From the NCBI GenBank assembly GCA_013359255.1, contig JABWCF010000002.1, forward strand, positions 211,862 through 275,861: 64,000 bases of DNA. Reading direction: 5' to 3'. Below the pieces are notes generated by a model. It saw only the letters and a program-made list of their open reading frames with translations. It was not told the DNA's origin and did no database searches. The DNA is from Flavobacteriales bacterium (GTDB lineage Bacteria; Bacteroidota; Bacteroidia; Flavobacteriales_E; Vicingaceae). The translations under genes were made by a program, and so were the position numbers. Positions within the stretch are counted from its first letter, which is position 1. Each line of letters starts with the position of its first letter. Of this stretch, positions 18,415-28,962 are shown piece by piece.

Positions 18415-20625
18415 TTATTCTTTCATGAGTTTTCTAACATATTGTGTATCTCCAATTTGCAATTTTACGAAATACATTCCCGGTACAACTTCAGACAGAT
18501 TTAATTCCAAAATTTCTTGATTTTGAGAATAGTTAAAATTTCTTTTTAAAACCTGTTTTCCTGTCAAACTAATTAGTTGAAGTTGAATGGGAGTGTTTGT
18601 GATAAAAGGGATTTCAATAAAAACACTTTGGTTTGCTGGGTTTGGGAAAAGAATAAAGTTTTCGATTTCTGTTTTTTGAATAGAGGGAACCGAAGTAATC
18701 CAGTAGCAGGTTCCGGGCAAATTGGCATCTATCCAATTGGCTCTGGTAATAAGCCAGTTTTTAAGATATAGAATTTCTGCTGCGTAACTGTTTCCAATAT
18801 AATTGTTAGGCCATACCCACGTGCTTAGCACAGGCCAGCGCTGAAAGTTTCGTTGCTGAGCTTGACTAAGGTATGTGGCCATAGAATCTATAAAGGCGGC
18901 AATGCTGTCGTTATGCCAAATACCTTGTCTGCGGTAATTCCAGTGGCACCGGGTTTCGTTTACAAAAGCGGTATCTGTAATTAGTTTGTTCCACCAAAAT
19001 GGAATTAAATAAGAATCTCCGTTGCAAACGGAATTAAAATTATATGCCCATCCGGTGGTGGTACCTCCTGCACAGTAATTGGCATTGCCAAGAGCAATAT
19101 TATAATCCCAAACAGGGCCAATAAAAATTCTGCCGTTCCCGTATTTGTTTATTTTGTTTTTGTGTAAAAAGGTGCTGAGGCGGTAACCATCTACATTTTT
19201 TGTAAGTTCGTTTACTAGAAAGTAATTGATAAATGAACCCCATTCGGCATATTTTTTCCATCCGGTATTGGGGTTATCGAAGTTGGGCGAGTTGAGTGCT
19301 TTTTCGAAGCTATCTACATACATTTTAATGTATGTTTTTTGCACAGGGAGTAGTTCTATTTCTTTTGGGTCATGGAACTGGAAATTAATTTTTTGATTAG
19401 AAGATGCGTTGGGAGGGCTAAAGGGCGATTGCCATCCGGGGCTGCTATTCCCTGTGTATTTATCTATTTTAAAGAGGTATCCTCCTGTAAGTTGCTTCCC
19501 GGTAGTGTCATCGGGATTAAGTTTTGAAATATTTACTCTGTTCTCATCTCGTTTCATTTTTTCGGTAAGAACATACACTCCTTTATAATCGCCATTAATT
19601 ACTACTTCGCAAAAGCGAACACGAGGGGCGTAGTTTCCAAGTATGGCCGCCCATGAGTAGGTAAGATAGTTTCTCATAAGCGATTTATCAGAATAAGGGC
19701 CGTGCAACACCCAATCGTTTTCGGTCGGCATACCAAGCAGTGGTGTGTTTAGAGTATTGCCTAATAGATTGATGGTTTCCACACTATACCCTTTTTTAGG
19801 AAAGGATTGTGAAGAGGAACCTCTTACCTGAATATTTATTTTTCCATTGTAATTATTGTAGGGGCCATTTACATTATTTAATTGCCCAATTCCATTATCA
19901 ACAATTCCCATATCGGCCATTATATCAAACTGGTCTATTATGGTTTGCCCGTTGGTTTCTATAACAATAATGGGCAGATTAGAAGTAATGAAATTGAGAG
20001 GAGGAGTAAACCAATTGGGTGTAGGTCCGTAATTGCTGCTGTTATCGGTAATTCCAAGGTGTAAAAAAGGAATAGAGGACAAGTCGGAAGAACCAATATT
20101 GTCGTTGTGCGTTTGAACAGCAAGAACATTGGCGCCTGGAAGAAGTAAACCCGCCAAAATATTTTTATTAATAATAAAATCATCGGGTTTGCCACCTTGG
20201 TACATCTGTGCTTCATGTAATCCTGTTGATGTTTGATTGTAGGGCGGAGGAGTGCCGGGTGTTCCAATGTTAGCACGGGCTATTTCAACTCCATTGAGGT
20301 AGGCTACAAAAGCGTCATCATAATCCATAGATAAAACAGCTTGAGCAATTTTGGAGGTGTCTGAAATATTAAATTCTATACGCATATAAAGACTAACGGT
20401 GTTGGAAATAACGGTAGAATCATCGTTATCGCCATAGCCAATACCCGCTTTTCCTACGTTCCATCCAGAGGTGTTAAATCCTAAATTTTTCCAATTAACG
20501 GAAGGCTCAGTATTTGGCAGCAAATACGTCCATATTTGAGGGGCGTAAACTGCCGTTTCCCAGTGATTGATATTTTGAGAAAAACCTAAAAAAGGAATAA
20601 AAAAAAGGAATACTATTTTTTTCAT
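18415..20625 (-). CDS. CotH kinase family protein, T9SS-exported
   Basis: A 736-residue secreted protein: signal peptide (1-16), a carbohydrate-binding-like beta domain (about 20-195, with WKNLGFNTSGWNVGKAGIGYGD split across it), a CotH kinase-like domain (about 215-560), and a type A T9SS sorting tail of about 75 residues (LFPNPANQSVFIE, then GMYFVKLQ). CotH motifs visible are RGSSSQSFPKKGY, GVYVLTEKMKRDENRVN and GPVWDYNIALGN. CotH of Bacillus is an atypical protein kinase; activity in Bacteroidota homologues is unproven. Confidence 0.84.
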   Translation of the reverse strand: MKKIVFLFFIPFLGFSQNINHWETAVYAPQIWTYLLPNTEPSVNWKNLGFNTSGWNVGKAGIGYGDNDDSTVISNTVSLYMRIEFNISDTSKIAQAVLSMDYDDAFVAYLNGVEIARANIGTPGTPPPYNQTSTGLHEAQMYQGGKPDDFIINKNILAGLLLPGANVLAVQTHNDNIGSSDLSSIPFLHLGITDNSSNYGPTPNWFTPPLNFITSNLPIIVIETNGQTIIDQFDIMADMGIVDNGIGQLNNVNGPYNNYNGKINIQVRGSSSQSFPKKGYSVETINLLGNTLNTPLLGMPTENDWVLHGPYSDKSLMRNYLTYSWAAILGNYAPRVRFCEVVINGDYKGVYVLTEKMKRDENRVNISKLNPDDTTGKQLTGGYLFKIDKYTGNSSPGWQSPFSPPNASSNQKINFQFHDPKEIELLPVQKTYIKMYVDSFEKALNSPNFDNPNTGWKKYAEWGSFINYFLVNELTKNVDGYRLSTFLHKNKINKYGNGRIFIGPVWDYNIALGNANYCAGGTTTGWAYNFNSVCNGDSYLIPFWWNKLITDTAFVNETRCHWNYRRQGIWHNDSIAAFIDSMATYLSQAQQRNFQRWPVLSTWVWPNNYIGNSYAAEILYLKNWLITRANWIDANLPGTCYWITSVPSIQKTEIENFILFPNPANQSVFIEIPFITNTPIQLQLISLTGKQVLKRNFNYSQNQEILELNLSEVVPGMYFVKLQIGDTQYVRKLMKE

Positions 20626-20775
20626 TTGAATGTAAATTTTGAATCGACAATATTAAATTGATGCTAAATGTATTAAAAAAGTGTTACCAAAATAAAATTG
20701 CAATAAATATTTTGCAGAGTAAATAAATGCTGTTTTTTGTAAAAGGAAACACGAATAAGCTATAGCTGACAGAAA

Positions 20776-21972
20776 ATGAAGGGTAACTATTTATTACAAC
20801 TCATTGCTTTAATAGTATTTGTACAAATAGGCTTTGCACAACAGCAGGATAGTGTTGTAAACGATGCTATTGTATTAGAGTTAGAAGCGGTGGGAGGGTA
20901 TGTAGTGCCGAATTATCCCAATTATCCTACCCATAACCCAATATTAGGTATATGGGGCAGTATTGGGAAAGTTCATTATCAATCTTTGTTTTCGGTTCAT
21001 TACAATTATCCTCAAACGGGTATTAGTGTAGGGTATATTCATTTAGGGAATACTGAAATTTTTGGGCAACAGTTTTTCTTGATGCCCTATTTGTCTTTAA
21101 ATACTTCGCAAAAAAAGTTACACTCTTGGTGGTTTCGTTTTGGTTTAGGAGCAGCTTATTTTAGTACTTTCTACGATTCTATTTCTAATCCGGATAATGT
21201 GGCCATCGGCTCTTCCTTTACTTGGGCATTTCAGGCGGCACTGCATAAAAAGTGGTATTTAAGTAAAACCAGTAATTTAAAAATAGGGGGACATTATTTG
21301 CACGCTTCTAACGGGCATACACAACTTCCAAATTTTGGGCTAAACTCTGCGGCTGTTTCAGTGGCGATGGAGTTTTTTTTAAATAAAAATAATTATTCAG
21401 AAAATCCGATTAAAAAAGAAAAGAAACAACACAAAAAACAATGGTTTGTACAAGCAACGCAAGGTGTAGGATTTCATGAACTGGGGGCTACGGCACATCC
21501 AATAGGGGGGGCTAAAAAAGAGGTTTTTTCAACCGCTTTTTCAGCAGGGCTTATTTTTTCAAATCATATAAAAATACGCAGTGGATTTACGTACCGTTTC
21601 TACAAGCAGTATTACGATGATATACGTAAAAATAATTTGCAACCATACATAGAGAATCCCAATGCCTCTGCATCGAATCTGTATTATTTTATTGGCAGCG
21701 AGTTTTTGTTTGGACATATAAGTATAGATGTAGAGGGAGGATTAAATTTACATAAACCGTATTTTAATTATTTCTATCCCTATTATGAAAACAGTAGCAA
21801 CTTTGATTTTTGGCTTAAAAAATTATTTTGTACACAATTAGGCTTAAATGGCTATGTGTTAAACACCCAAAAGTTTCAGCGTTTCAATGTTTTTGCCGGA
21901 ATACATTTATATGCCAATTTTGGGCAAGCCGATTTTACCGGAGCAATAGTGGGCACAGTAATAAAACTATAG
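20776..21972 (+). CDS. PagL-like acyloxyacyl hydrolase, outer membrane
   Basis: A 398-residue outer-membrane beta-barrel of the lipid A 3-O-deacylase (PagL)-related family, with a signal peptide ending about FAQQQ (1-22). The catalytic-type motif GGHYLHASNGHTQLPNFG contains the His and Ser expected for PagL-like enzymes plus the conserved Asn residues. The protein is longer than classical PagL (about 150-180 residues), and the second half (about 225-398) reads as more barrel strands. Activity on lipid A is inferred from family. Confidence 0.72.
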   Translation: MKGNYLLQLIALIVFVQIGFAQQQDSVVNDAIVLELEAVGGYVVPNYPNYPTHNPILGIWGSIGKVHYQSLFSVHYNYPQTGISVGYIHLGNTEIFGQQFFLMPYLSLNTSQKKLHSWWFRFGLGAAYFSTFYDSISNPDNVAIGSSFTWAFQAALHKKWYLSKTSNLKIGGHYLHASNGHTQLPNFGLNSAAVSVAMEFFLNKNNYSENPIKKEKKQHKKQWFVQATQGVGFHELGATAHPIGGAKKEVFSTAFSAGLIFSNHIKIRSGFTYRFYKQYYDDIRKNNLQPYIENPNASASNLYYFIGSEFLFGHISIDVEGGLNLHKPYFNYFYPYYENSSNFDFWLKKLFCTQLGLNGYVLNTQKFQRFNVFAGIHLYANFGQADFTGAIVGTVIKL

Positions 21973-22048
21973 ATTGTATACTTTCATTTTTTACAAACAC
22001 AACTCATTCTAAAAGAAACGGGCATTATTCCATATCTTTGTGGCTATT

Positions 22049-22387
22049 ATGAGCAGTATTCGACAACAAAAAGTAGCACGGCTTTTACAACGCGACTTAT
22101 CTGAAATTTTTTTAAAACTCCGAAGTACGCACTTAGAAGGATGCATGGTTTCGGTAACGATGGTTCGTATAAGCCCCGATTTATCATATGCAAAAATTTA
22201 CTGCAGTTTGTTTGGGTCTGCTCTGCCTCAGCATTATTTAGAATGCATACAAGCTAACAAAAACATTATACGCAAAGAATTGGGCATACGGGTAAAAAAA
22301 CAATTGAGAATTGTGCCCGAACTCGATTTTTACATTGACGACTCTATTGAGTATGCTTCAAAAATTGATGAACTTCTCAAAAAATAA
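22049..22387 (+). CDS. rbfA: 30S ribosome-binding factor RbfA
   Basis: RbfA binds the 30S subunit during 16S rRNA 5'-end maturation and cold adaptation. From the ATG at 22049 the product has 112 residues and begins SSIRQQKVARLLQRDLSEIF-like, as in the family; conserved LSYAKIYCS and ELDFYIDDSIEYASKIDELL are present. A GTG nine bases upstream (22040) is an alternative start. The permease gene follows after 15 bp. Confidence 0.93.
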   Translation: MSSIRQQKVARLLQRDLSEIFLKLRSTHLEGCMVSVTMVRISPDLSYAKIYCSLFGSALPQHYLECIQANKNIIRKELGIRVKKQLRIVPELDFYIDDSIEYASKIDELLKK

Positions 22388-22402
22388 AATTCTTTTAGCT
22401 GT

Positions 22403-23623
22403 TTGAAACTTGCATTTTACATAGCAAAGCGTTACTTGTTTGCCAAGAAATCGCAAAATGTGATTACGGTTATTTCCAGAATTTCGGTGGTAGGCGTAGC
22501 GATAGGTTCTTTGGCCTTAGTGGTAGTCCTTTCAGCATTTAACGGATTACAAAATTTAGTTGAGTCCTTGTACGCATCTTTTGATCCCGATATTCGAATA
22601 ACGGCAACTCTCGGGAAATCCTTTTCGTATGATTCTTTCCCATCCGAAAAAATAAAAAAAATAAAAGGAGTAAAATACATTACTAAAACCATTGAAGAAA
22701 CGGCCTTGCTCAAATTTGAAGATAAACAAACCCTAGCTACTATTAAGGGCGTAGAAAATGAGTTTACAAAAATGAGCGGATTGGATTCAATGATGGTGGA
22801 AGGAAATCTTGTTTTAAAAGACGCAGATAATGAATTTTGCGTGTTAGGATATGGTATTGCCAATGCCCTACAGATGAAGTTTAACGGCTTTTCTAAGCCT
22901 ATTTGGATTTATGTGCCTAAACGAAGCAAAAGCGTTTCCTTTAATCCCGACCAAGCTTTTCATAAACGGAATATTTTAACAGCCGGTATTTTTTCGGTTA
23001 ACCCCGATTTTGATAATAAATACATATTGGTTCCATTTGAGTTTGCTGCACAATTATTGCAATTGGAAAATAAAGCTACTGCCGTAGAAATTGGATCCGA
23101 AAAAAATGTCGATTTAGAGAGCCTTAAAAACGAAATACAATCAATTGTAGGAGCGAATTATACCGTCCAAACACGGTATCAAATAAACGAACTGATTTAC
23201 AAAACAAACAAAACCGAAAAATGGGTTACTTTTTTAATTCTAACATTTATTTTGATTATTGCCGCTTTTAATATCATTAGCTCGCTTACCATGCTTATTA
23301 TAGATAAAACCAAAGACATATGGATTTTAAAATGTTTAGGAGCAAGCAAAAATTTAATAAGGCTCATTTTTTTTACAGAAGGCATATTTATAAATTTATT
23401 GGGTGCATTAACTGGAATAGTAATAGGCACAGTTATATGTCTTCTTCAGCAACATGTGGGTTTGTTGCGACTAGAAGGAAGCATTGTAGAATACTATCCG
23501 GTACATATAGTACCTATAGATTTTCTATACATTTTTATAACCGTATTTTCCATTGGTCTTTTTGCATCGTGGTATCCTGTGCGGGTGCTTACCAAAAAAT
23601 ACCATATAATTGGTAAAAACTAA
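22403..23623 (+). CDS. Lipoprotein-releasing ABC transporter permease (LolC/E-like)
   Basis: A 406-residue FtsX-family permease. One membrane segment is near the N-terminus (about 28-50), a large periplasmic MacB-like domain follows (about 50-270), then three C-terminal membrane segments. This is the LolC/LolE topology for passing lipoproteins to LolA. The start is TTG; the opening KLAFYIAKRYLFAKKSQNVI is the family's typical first line. No ATPase gene (lolD) adjoins; it follows rbfA as in other Bacteroidota. Confidence 0.84.
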   Translation: MKLAFYIAKRYLFAKKSQNVITVISRISVVGVAIGSLALVVVLSAFNGLQNLVESLYASFDPDIRITATLGKSFSYDSFPSEKIKKIKGVKYITKTIEETALLKFEDKQTLATIKGVENEFTKMSGLDSMMVEGNLVLKDADNEFCVLGYGIANALQMKFNGFSKPIWIYVPKRSKSVSFNPDQAFHKRNILTAGIFSVNPDFDNKYILVPFEFAAQLLQLENKATAVEIGSEKNVDLESLKNEIQSIVGANYTVQTRYQINELIYKTNKTEKWVTFLILTFILIIAAFNIISSLTMLIIDKTKDIWILKCLGASKNLIRLIFFTEGIFINLLGALTGIVIGTVICLLQQHVGLLRLEGSIVEYYPVHIVPIDFLYIFITVFSIGLFASWYPVRVLTKKYHIIGKN

Positions 23624-23665
23624 TCTTGTATAAATAGGGTATAATTTTTTTTATACCTTTATCTC

Positions 23666-25068
23666 ATGAATTTAAACAACATAATAGAGAAAGCTATTTT
23701 TGAAGGTGATAAACAAACTCCCGATGAATACAGAAAGGGAAAGTTTTTTATTCTTTCAATGGGTATTTTGTTTATTTTATCTGTTGTTTCTACACCCTAT
23801 TATTTCGACTCAGGATTTAATTTCGATCCGATTTTAAAAAAGCTTTACTTGTTAACCATGTTGCTTTTTTGAGCCATTTTTTTTATTTATCCAAAATACG
23901 GGCATAGAATCATACTGGCCAATATTTATTTTGTATTGGCTTTTTTGATAAATACATACGGTACGTACCATAATGGAGGCATTTATTCTCCCGATAATTT
24001 TTTTGGAATTGTAATTATTATATTTATTTTTTAGTAACGAATAAAGCCTCAGGATATGCATGGGCTTTCATTCATTTACTTCTATTTTGCTTTTACTACT
24101 ATGCCGAAGTGAATCACTGGGCTGATTTTAAAACCCTAACAGAAGTTATTCCAAACCATTATTATTTTGCTTCTCTTGTATTCGGATTAGTGTTGGGAAC
24201 TATTGTTATTCATCTGCACGAAAGTAGTAAAGAATCCTATCTGAATGAACTGGCTCAATCCAAATCCGATGTAGAAGAGCAAAAGAAGATTTTGGAACAG
24301 CAGAAAGAAGAGATTATTTCTTCAATACAATATGCTCGTAGAATGCAAAATGCCATTTTACCACAAGAAGATGTCATATACCGAAATATTCCACTTTCAT
24401 TTATTTTGTACAAACCGCGCGATATTGTGAGTGGAGATTTTTTTTGGTTTCATGAAATAAATGCCGACAATTATATAATTGTATGTGCCGATTGCACAGG
24501 GCATGGAGTGCCCGGAGCTTTGATGACGGTTATTGGAAGTAATCTGTTAACACAAATTATTACAGAAAACAGGTTATACCAACCCGCTAAAATATTGCAA
24601 GAATTAGATGAGCGAATTTCAGCAACTCTAAAATAGCATAAAATAAAAGAAGAGTACGTGCACGATGGAATGGATTTGGCCTTGCTAAACGTAGATAAAC
24701 AAAAAAAAGAATTTATATACACTAGTGCCAAGCGCCCAGCTATATTTATCAGAGAAAAACAATTACAAGAATTTAAAGGCAGTAAATTTTCCTTAGGGGG
24801 ATTAAGACAAGAAGAAAAGGAATTCCATGAAATAAAAATAAACTATCTAGAAGATGATGTAATTTATCTTTTTACCGATGGATATACTGACCAGTTTGGA
24901 GGGGAAAACAATAAAAAATTTATGATTAAACGATTTAGAGAACTGTTGTTGAAAATGCACACTAAACAAATGCATACACAAAAACAAATAGCTGAACATA
25001 CTATTACCGAATGGATTGGAAATAACGAACAAACCGATGATATTGCATTAATCGGAATTCGGTTTTAA
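23666..25068 (+). pseudogene. Decayed SpoIIE/PP2C-type phosphatase with membrane sensor
   Basis: Three open segments read as one ancestral gene with three lesions. An N-terminal membrane domain starts at ATG 23666 and is stopped by TGA at about 23870 where a Trp codon is likely; the frame continues (AIFFIYPKYGH...) until a frameshift in a T-rich run near 24025-24035. The +1 frame then carries the last membrane helix, a coiled coil (about 24250-24330) and the phosphatase core: SGDFFWF, ADCTGHGVPGALM. A TAG at 24634-24636 breaks it again, after which HDGMDLALLN, YLFTDGYTDQFGG and QTDDIALIG complete a SpoIIE domain. Intact relatives dephosphorylate anti-sigma-factor antagonists or similar partners. 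All catalytic motifs remain recognisable, so decay appears recent, unless these are sequencing errors. Confidence 0.82.
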
Positions 25069-25076
25069 AACTGTTT

Positions 25077-25949
25077 TTAATTTAATGCTTCAGCTCCAGC
25101 AACAATTTCCAAAATTTCACCCGTAATTGCCGCTTGACGAGCCTTATTGTAGTGCAGTTTCAGTTCGTTTATTAAATCTGAAGCATTATCTGTTGCCTTG
25201 TGCATAGCCGTCATTCGTGCACCATGTTCGGCTGCATTTGAGTCTAAAATAGCTTTATAAAATTGTGTTTTTAAAGATTTTGGAATTAAATCCTGAACAA
25301 TTTCTTTTTTATCTGGCTCAAAAATATAATCATTGTTTGATTTAGACTTTGTATTCGGAGGTAATACAGGTAAAAATTGTTCGGTAGTAAGCACTTGCGT
25401 TGCTGCATTTTTAAATTGATTATAAACAAGCACAACTTTATCGAACTGCTTATTTACAAAGGCTTCCATAATAGCTTGTGCTACCGGTGCCACTTCTTGA
25501 AAAGTTAAATTATCGTAAAGTTTTCCAAGCTGCTTTGGTAAGGTGGTGCCTTTGATATGATAATCCGTTTTTCTGTAAAAATCTTCAGCCTTTTTGCCAA
25601 CGGAAAGTATAGTTATGGTTTTCCCTTTATACTCCTCGCGTATTAGTTTATTTACTTGTTTTAATACATTGGCATTAAACCCTCCGCATAATCCCCTGTT
25701 AGAAGTAATAGCCACAATCAACACACTTTTTATTTCCCGTTGTTGGGCATAAATACCTTCATTACTTTCCAAACTAGCACTTAAATTTTCTAAAATCTCT
25801 TTTAGTTTTGAAGCGTACGGACGCATGCGTATAATGGCATCTTGTGCTTTTTTAAGTTTGGCAGCAGAAACCATTTTCATGGCAGACGTAATTTGCCTAG
25901 TAGATTGTACCGAGGTTATTCTGTTGCGTATTTCTTTTAAATTGGCCAT
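25077..25949 (-). CDS. atpG: ATP synthase F1 subunit gamma
   Basis: The 290-residue central shaft subunit of F1. The N-terminal helix NLKEIRNRITSVQSTRQITSAMK and the C-terminal helix ending in RQAAITGEILEIVAGAEAL are family signatures; SNRGLCGGFN is in the middle. It is the last gene of the atpZ-to-atpG operon (3 bp after atpA). Subunits beta and epsilon (atpD, atpC) are not in the window. Confidence 0.95.
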   Translation of the reverse strand: MANLKEIRNRITSVQSTRQITSAMKMVSAAKLKKAQDAIIRMRPYASKLKEILENLSASLESNEGIYAQQREIKSVLIVAITSNRGLCGGFNANVLKQVNKLIREEYKGKTITILSVGKKAEDFYRKTDYHIKGTTLPKQLGKLYDNLTFQEVAPVAQAIMEAFVNKQFDKVVLVYNQFKNAATQVLTTEQFLPVLPPNTKSKSNNDYIFEPDKKEIVQDLIPKSLKTQFYKAILDSNAAEHGARMTAMHKATDNASDLINELKLHYNKARQAAITGEILEIVAGAEALN

Positions 25950-25952
25950 TAT

Positions 25953-27533
25953 TTATTGCTTGTATTTTAACGACACTTCTGAGCCCACCTTTTCTAGTAC
26001 AGAAGTAATAGAATCGTCAATTTTTCCGGCTTTAATTTGATTCAATGTTTCTTTGTGGCTAACCTCAAGAAGAGATAGATAATCTTTCTCAAATTCACGA
26101 ACCTTATTTATTGGAACATTTCTTAAAAGTCCCCTTGTTCCTAAATAGATAATTGCTACTTGTTTTTCAACGGTTAGAGGCGAGAATTGCCCTTGTTTTA
26201 ATACCTCTACGTTGCGTGCTCCTTTTTCTAATACGGCCTTTGTAGCGGCATCTAAATCGGAACCAAATTTCGAAAAAGCTTCTAGTTCACGGTATTGTGC
26301 TTGGTCTAGTTTCAAGGTGCCGGCTACTTTTTTCATAGATTTTATTTGTGCATTACCTCCTACGCGAGATACAGAAATACCCACGTTAATAGCAGGACGA
26401 ACACCAGCATTAAATAAATTTGATTCTAAAAATATTTGCCCGTCAGTAATAGAAATTACGTTAGTAGGAATATATGCCGACACGTCTCCTGCTTGTGTTT
26501 CAATAATGGGTAGTGCGGTTAGCGAACCTCCTCCTTTCACAATGGGTTTAAGAGAATCAGGGAGGTCGTTCATTTGTGCAGCAATTTTATCGTCATTAAT
26601 AACTTTTGCAGCTCTTTCAAGCAAACGAGAGTGGAGGTAAAAAACATCTCCGGGGTAAGCCTCACGGCCTGGAGGCCTGCGAAGCAACAAAGATACCTCG
26701 CGGTATGCTACAGCCTGTTTAGAAAGGTCATCGTATACAATGAGTGCAGGGCGACCAGTATCTCTAAAATATTCGCCAATGGCAGCACCGGCAAAAGGAG
26801 CATAGAACTGCATAGGAGCGGGTTCTGATGCAGAAGCTGCTACTACTACAGTGTAGGCCATGGCTCCGTTATCTTCGAGTGTTTTTACAATTTGTGCAAC
26901 GGTAGAGCCTTTTTGGCCAATGGCAACATAAATACAGAATACAGGTTTTCCGGCATCGTAAAATTCTTTTTGATTGATGATGGTATCTATTGCTACGGCT
27001 GTTTTTCCTGTTTGGCGGTCACCAATGATTAACTCTCGTTGTCCGCGTCCAATGGGTATCATGGCATCAATGGCCTTTATACCTGTTTGCAGAGGTTCGT
27101 TTACCGGTTGACGAAAAATTACACCGGGAGCTTTTCTTTCTAAGGGCATTTCGTATGTTTCACCTGTAATAGGTCCTTTTCCGTCAATAGGGTTTCCTAA
27201 GGTATCAATTACTCTTCCAACAACTCCTTCTCCAACGCGAATAGATGCAATTCTTCCGGTACGTTTTACGGTGGCACCTTCTTTTATTCCGTTAGAGGAG
27301 CCTAAAAGTACAGCACCAACATTGTCTTCCTCCAGATTTAATACGATTGCGTTTAATCCGTTTTCGAATTCAATTAATTCTCCGGATTGTACATTGTTTA
27401 ATCCGTATATGCGTGCAATACCATCACCAACTTGTAATACACTACCTACTTCTTCTAGTTCTGATTCGGATTTAAAACCGGCTAATTGTTGACGTAAAAT
27501 TGCGGATACTTCTGCGGGTTTAACTTCTGCCAT
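25953..27533 (-). CDS. atpA: ATP synthase F1 subunit alpha
   Basis: Non-catalytic nucleotide-binding subunit of F1, 526 residues. The P-loop GDRQTGKT is at 171-178, followed by [14 protein letters not shown], the [23 protein letters not shown] block and the [11 protein letters not shown] arginine-finger region. Length and start are standard. Lies between atpH and atpG in the operon. Confidence 0.97.
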   Translation of the reverse strand: MAEVKPAEVSAILRQQLAGFKSESELEEVGSVLQVGDGIARIYGLNNVQSGELIEFENGLNAIVLNLEEDNVGAVLLGSSNGIKEGATVKRTGRIASIRVGEGVVGRVIDTLGNPIDGKGPITGETYEMPLERKAPGVIFRQPVNEPLQTGIKAIDAMIPIGRGQRELIIGDRQTGKTAVAIDTIINQKEFYDAGKPVFCIYVAIGQKGSTVAQIVKTLEDNGAMAYTVVVAASASEPAPMQFYAPFAGAAIGEYFRDTGRPALIVYDDLSKQAVAYREVSLLLRRPPGREAYPGDVFYLHSRLLERAAKVINDDKIAAQMNDLPDSLKPIVKGGGSLTALPIIETQAGDVSAYIPTNVISITDGQIFLESNLFNAGVRPAINVGISVSRVGGNAQIKSMKKVAGTLKLDQAQYRELEAFSKFGSDLDAATKAVLEKGARNVEVLKQGQFSPLTVEKQVAIIYLGTRGLLRNVPINKVREFEKDYLSLLEVSHKETLNQIKAGKIDDSITSVLEKVGSEVSLKYKQ

Positions 27534-27553
27534 TTCTTTTTCTTTTTAAATTT

Positions 27554-28114
27554 TTAATATTCTTTAATGTAAGGATTTTTACTGAATTCTTTTTGTAGGT
27601 CGTTTATTTTTCTGCGAATGCTTTCGTCTATTTGTTTATCTCCAACACGTAAAATCATTCCGCCAATAATGGTTGAATCTACCTTTTCTATTAGTTCTAA
27701 ATTATGGTTGTTTATGGTTTTTTTAATGGAGGCCAAAATAGTTTTTCTCAGATTTTCATCTATTGGAACTGCGGTAGTAATATAGGCTGTATCTATGTGT
27801 TTTAATGTTTTATATTGAGTATTAAAACTGCTTGCAATATTTTGTAAAATTACCTCGCGTTTTTTACGTGCAATGATTTTAATAAAGGAAAAAGAAACTG
27901 CAGAAATATTTTTTTCGAAAATTTCTGAAAGGATGGAAATTTTTTTATCGGTTTTAATAATGGGGCTTTTCAGCAACAAAAGAAGCGGTTTGTTTTCATA
28001 AATCACTTTCTCTATAAAGTGCATATCTTTTGCTACTTGTTCAAGGCAATTTTGCTCTACTGCAAGAGAAAGCAGCGATTTAGCATAGCGAGATGAAACG
28101 CGAATATCGGCCAT
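27554..28114 (-). CDS. atpH: ATP synthase F1 subunit delta
   Basis: Peripheral-stalk subunit of 186 residues that links F1 alpha to the b subunit. The family pattern is present: SRYAKSLLSLA near the start, and the C-terminal VDSTIIGGMILRVGDKQIDESIRRKI split across it. It follows atpF after 6 bp and precedes atpA by 20 bp. Confidence 0.92.
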   Translation of the reverse strand: MADIRVSSRYAKSLLSLAVEQNCLEQVAKDMHFIEKVIYENKPLLLLLKSPIIKTDKKISILSEIFEKNISAVSFSFIKIIARKKREVILQNIASSFNTQYKTLKHIDTAYITTAVPIDENLRKTILASIKKTINNHNLELIEKVDSTIIGGMILRVGDKQIDESIRRKINDLQKEFSKNPYIKEY

Positions 28115-28120
28115 TGTTTA

Positions 28121-28609
28121 TTAATTCAGGTTTACGTCTTTCACTAAGTTGTCAATTATTTTTTTCTGTTTGTCTTCGTCAGAAAGCTGTTGCTTCAGAA
28201 TTTTTTCAGCAATTTCAATAGACAACACGGCCACTTGATTTTTTAATTCTGTAACGGCTGCCATTTTTTCGTTGTGAATACTTTCTCTGGCCATTGCAAT
28301 TATTTTTTCGGCCTCTTCAGAAGCTTTTCCTTTTGCAGTAGAAATAACTAATTCTTTTGCTTCTCGAGCTTCTTTTAAAATTTTATCGCGTTCTATACGT
28401 GCCTCATTTAAAAGTTTTTCGTTAGAGCTTTGTAAATTTTCCATCTCTTTTTTTGCATTTTCTGCGGCACGCAATGCAAGTTCAATAGATTCTTCTCTTT
28501 CTTGTATGGCTTTTAAAATAGGTTTCCATGCAAATTTGCCAAGAATGAAAAGTACTGTTAGGAAAGCGATGCTTGTCCAAATAATAGTTCCGATACTTAC
28601 TGATAACAT
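28121..28609 (-). CDS. atpF: ATP synthase F0 subunit b
   Basis: A 162-residue peripheral-stalk subunit: one N-terminal membrane helix (about 6-26, ending KFAWKPIL, a family hallmark) and a long charged coiled coil. Located directly after atpE, separated by a 14-bp-stem hairpin. Confidence 0.93.
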   Translation of the reverse strand: MLSVSIGTIIWTSIAFLTVLFILGKFAWKPILKAIQEREESIELALRAAENAKKEMENLQSSNEKLLNEARIERDKILKEAREAKELVISTAKGKASEEAEKIIAMARESIHNEKMAAVTELKNQVAVLSIEIAEKILKQQLSDEDKQKKIIDNLVKDVNLN

Positions 28610-28640
28610 ATCTGTTAATTTTGTTTAGTAATGAAATAAA

Positions 28641-28673
28641 CCGAAAACTTTAACCAACCGTTAAAGTTTTCGG
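28641..28673 (-). promoter_or_regulatory. Intercistronic hairpin between atpE and atpF
   Basis: A perfect 14-bp inverted repeat (CCGAAAACTTTAAC, 28641-28654, with 28660-28673) around a 5-base loop. In the minus-strand transcript it begins 10 bases after the atpE stop and ends 31 bases before the atpF start. No long U run follows, so an mRNA-stabilising or partially terminating element is likelier than a full terminator. Confidence 0.65.
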
Positions 28674-28683
28674 AAAAGTGTTT

Positions 28684-28941
<258 letters not shown>

Positions 28942-28962
28942 TTAGGGTTAATAAAAACATAA

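Noticed and set aside
23666..25068. TGA or TAG recoding instead of gene decay
   Set aside because: porW, the PagL-like gene and had end in TAG, and other long genes contain no internal TGA or TAG. A frameshift is also present, which recoding would not explain.
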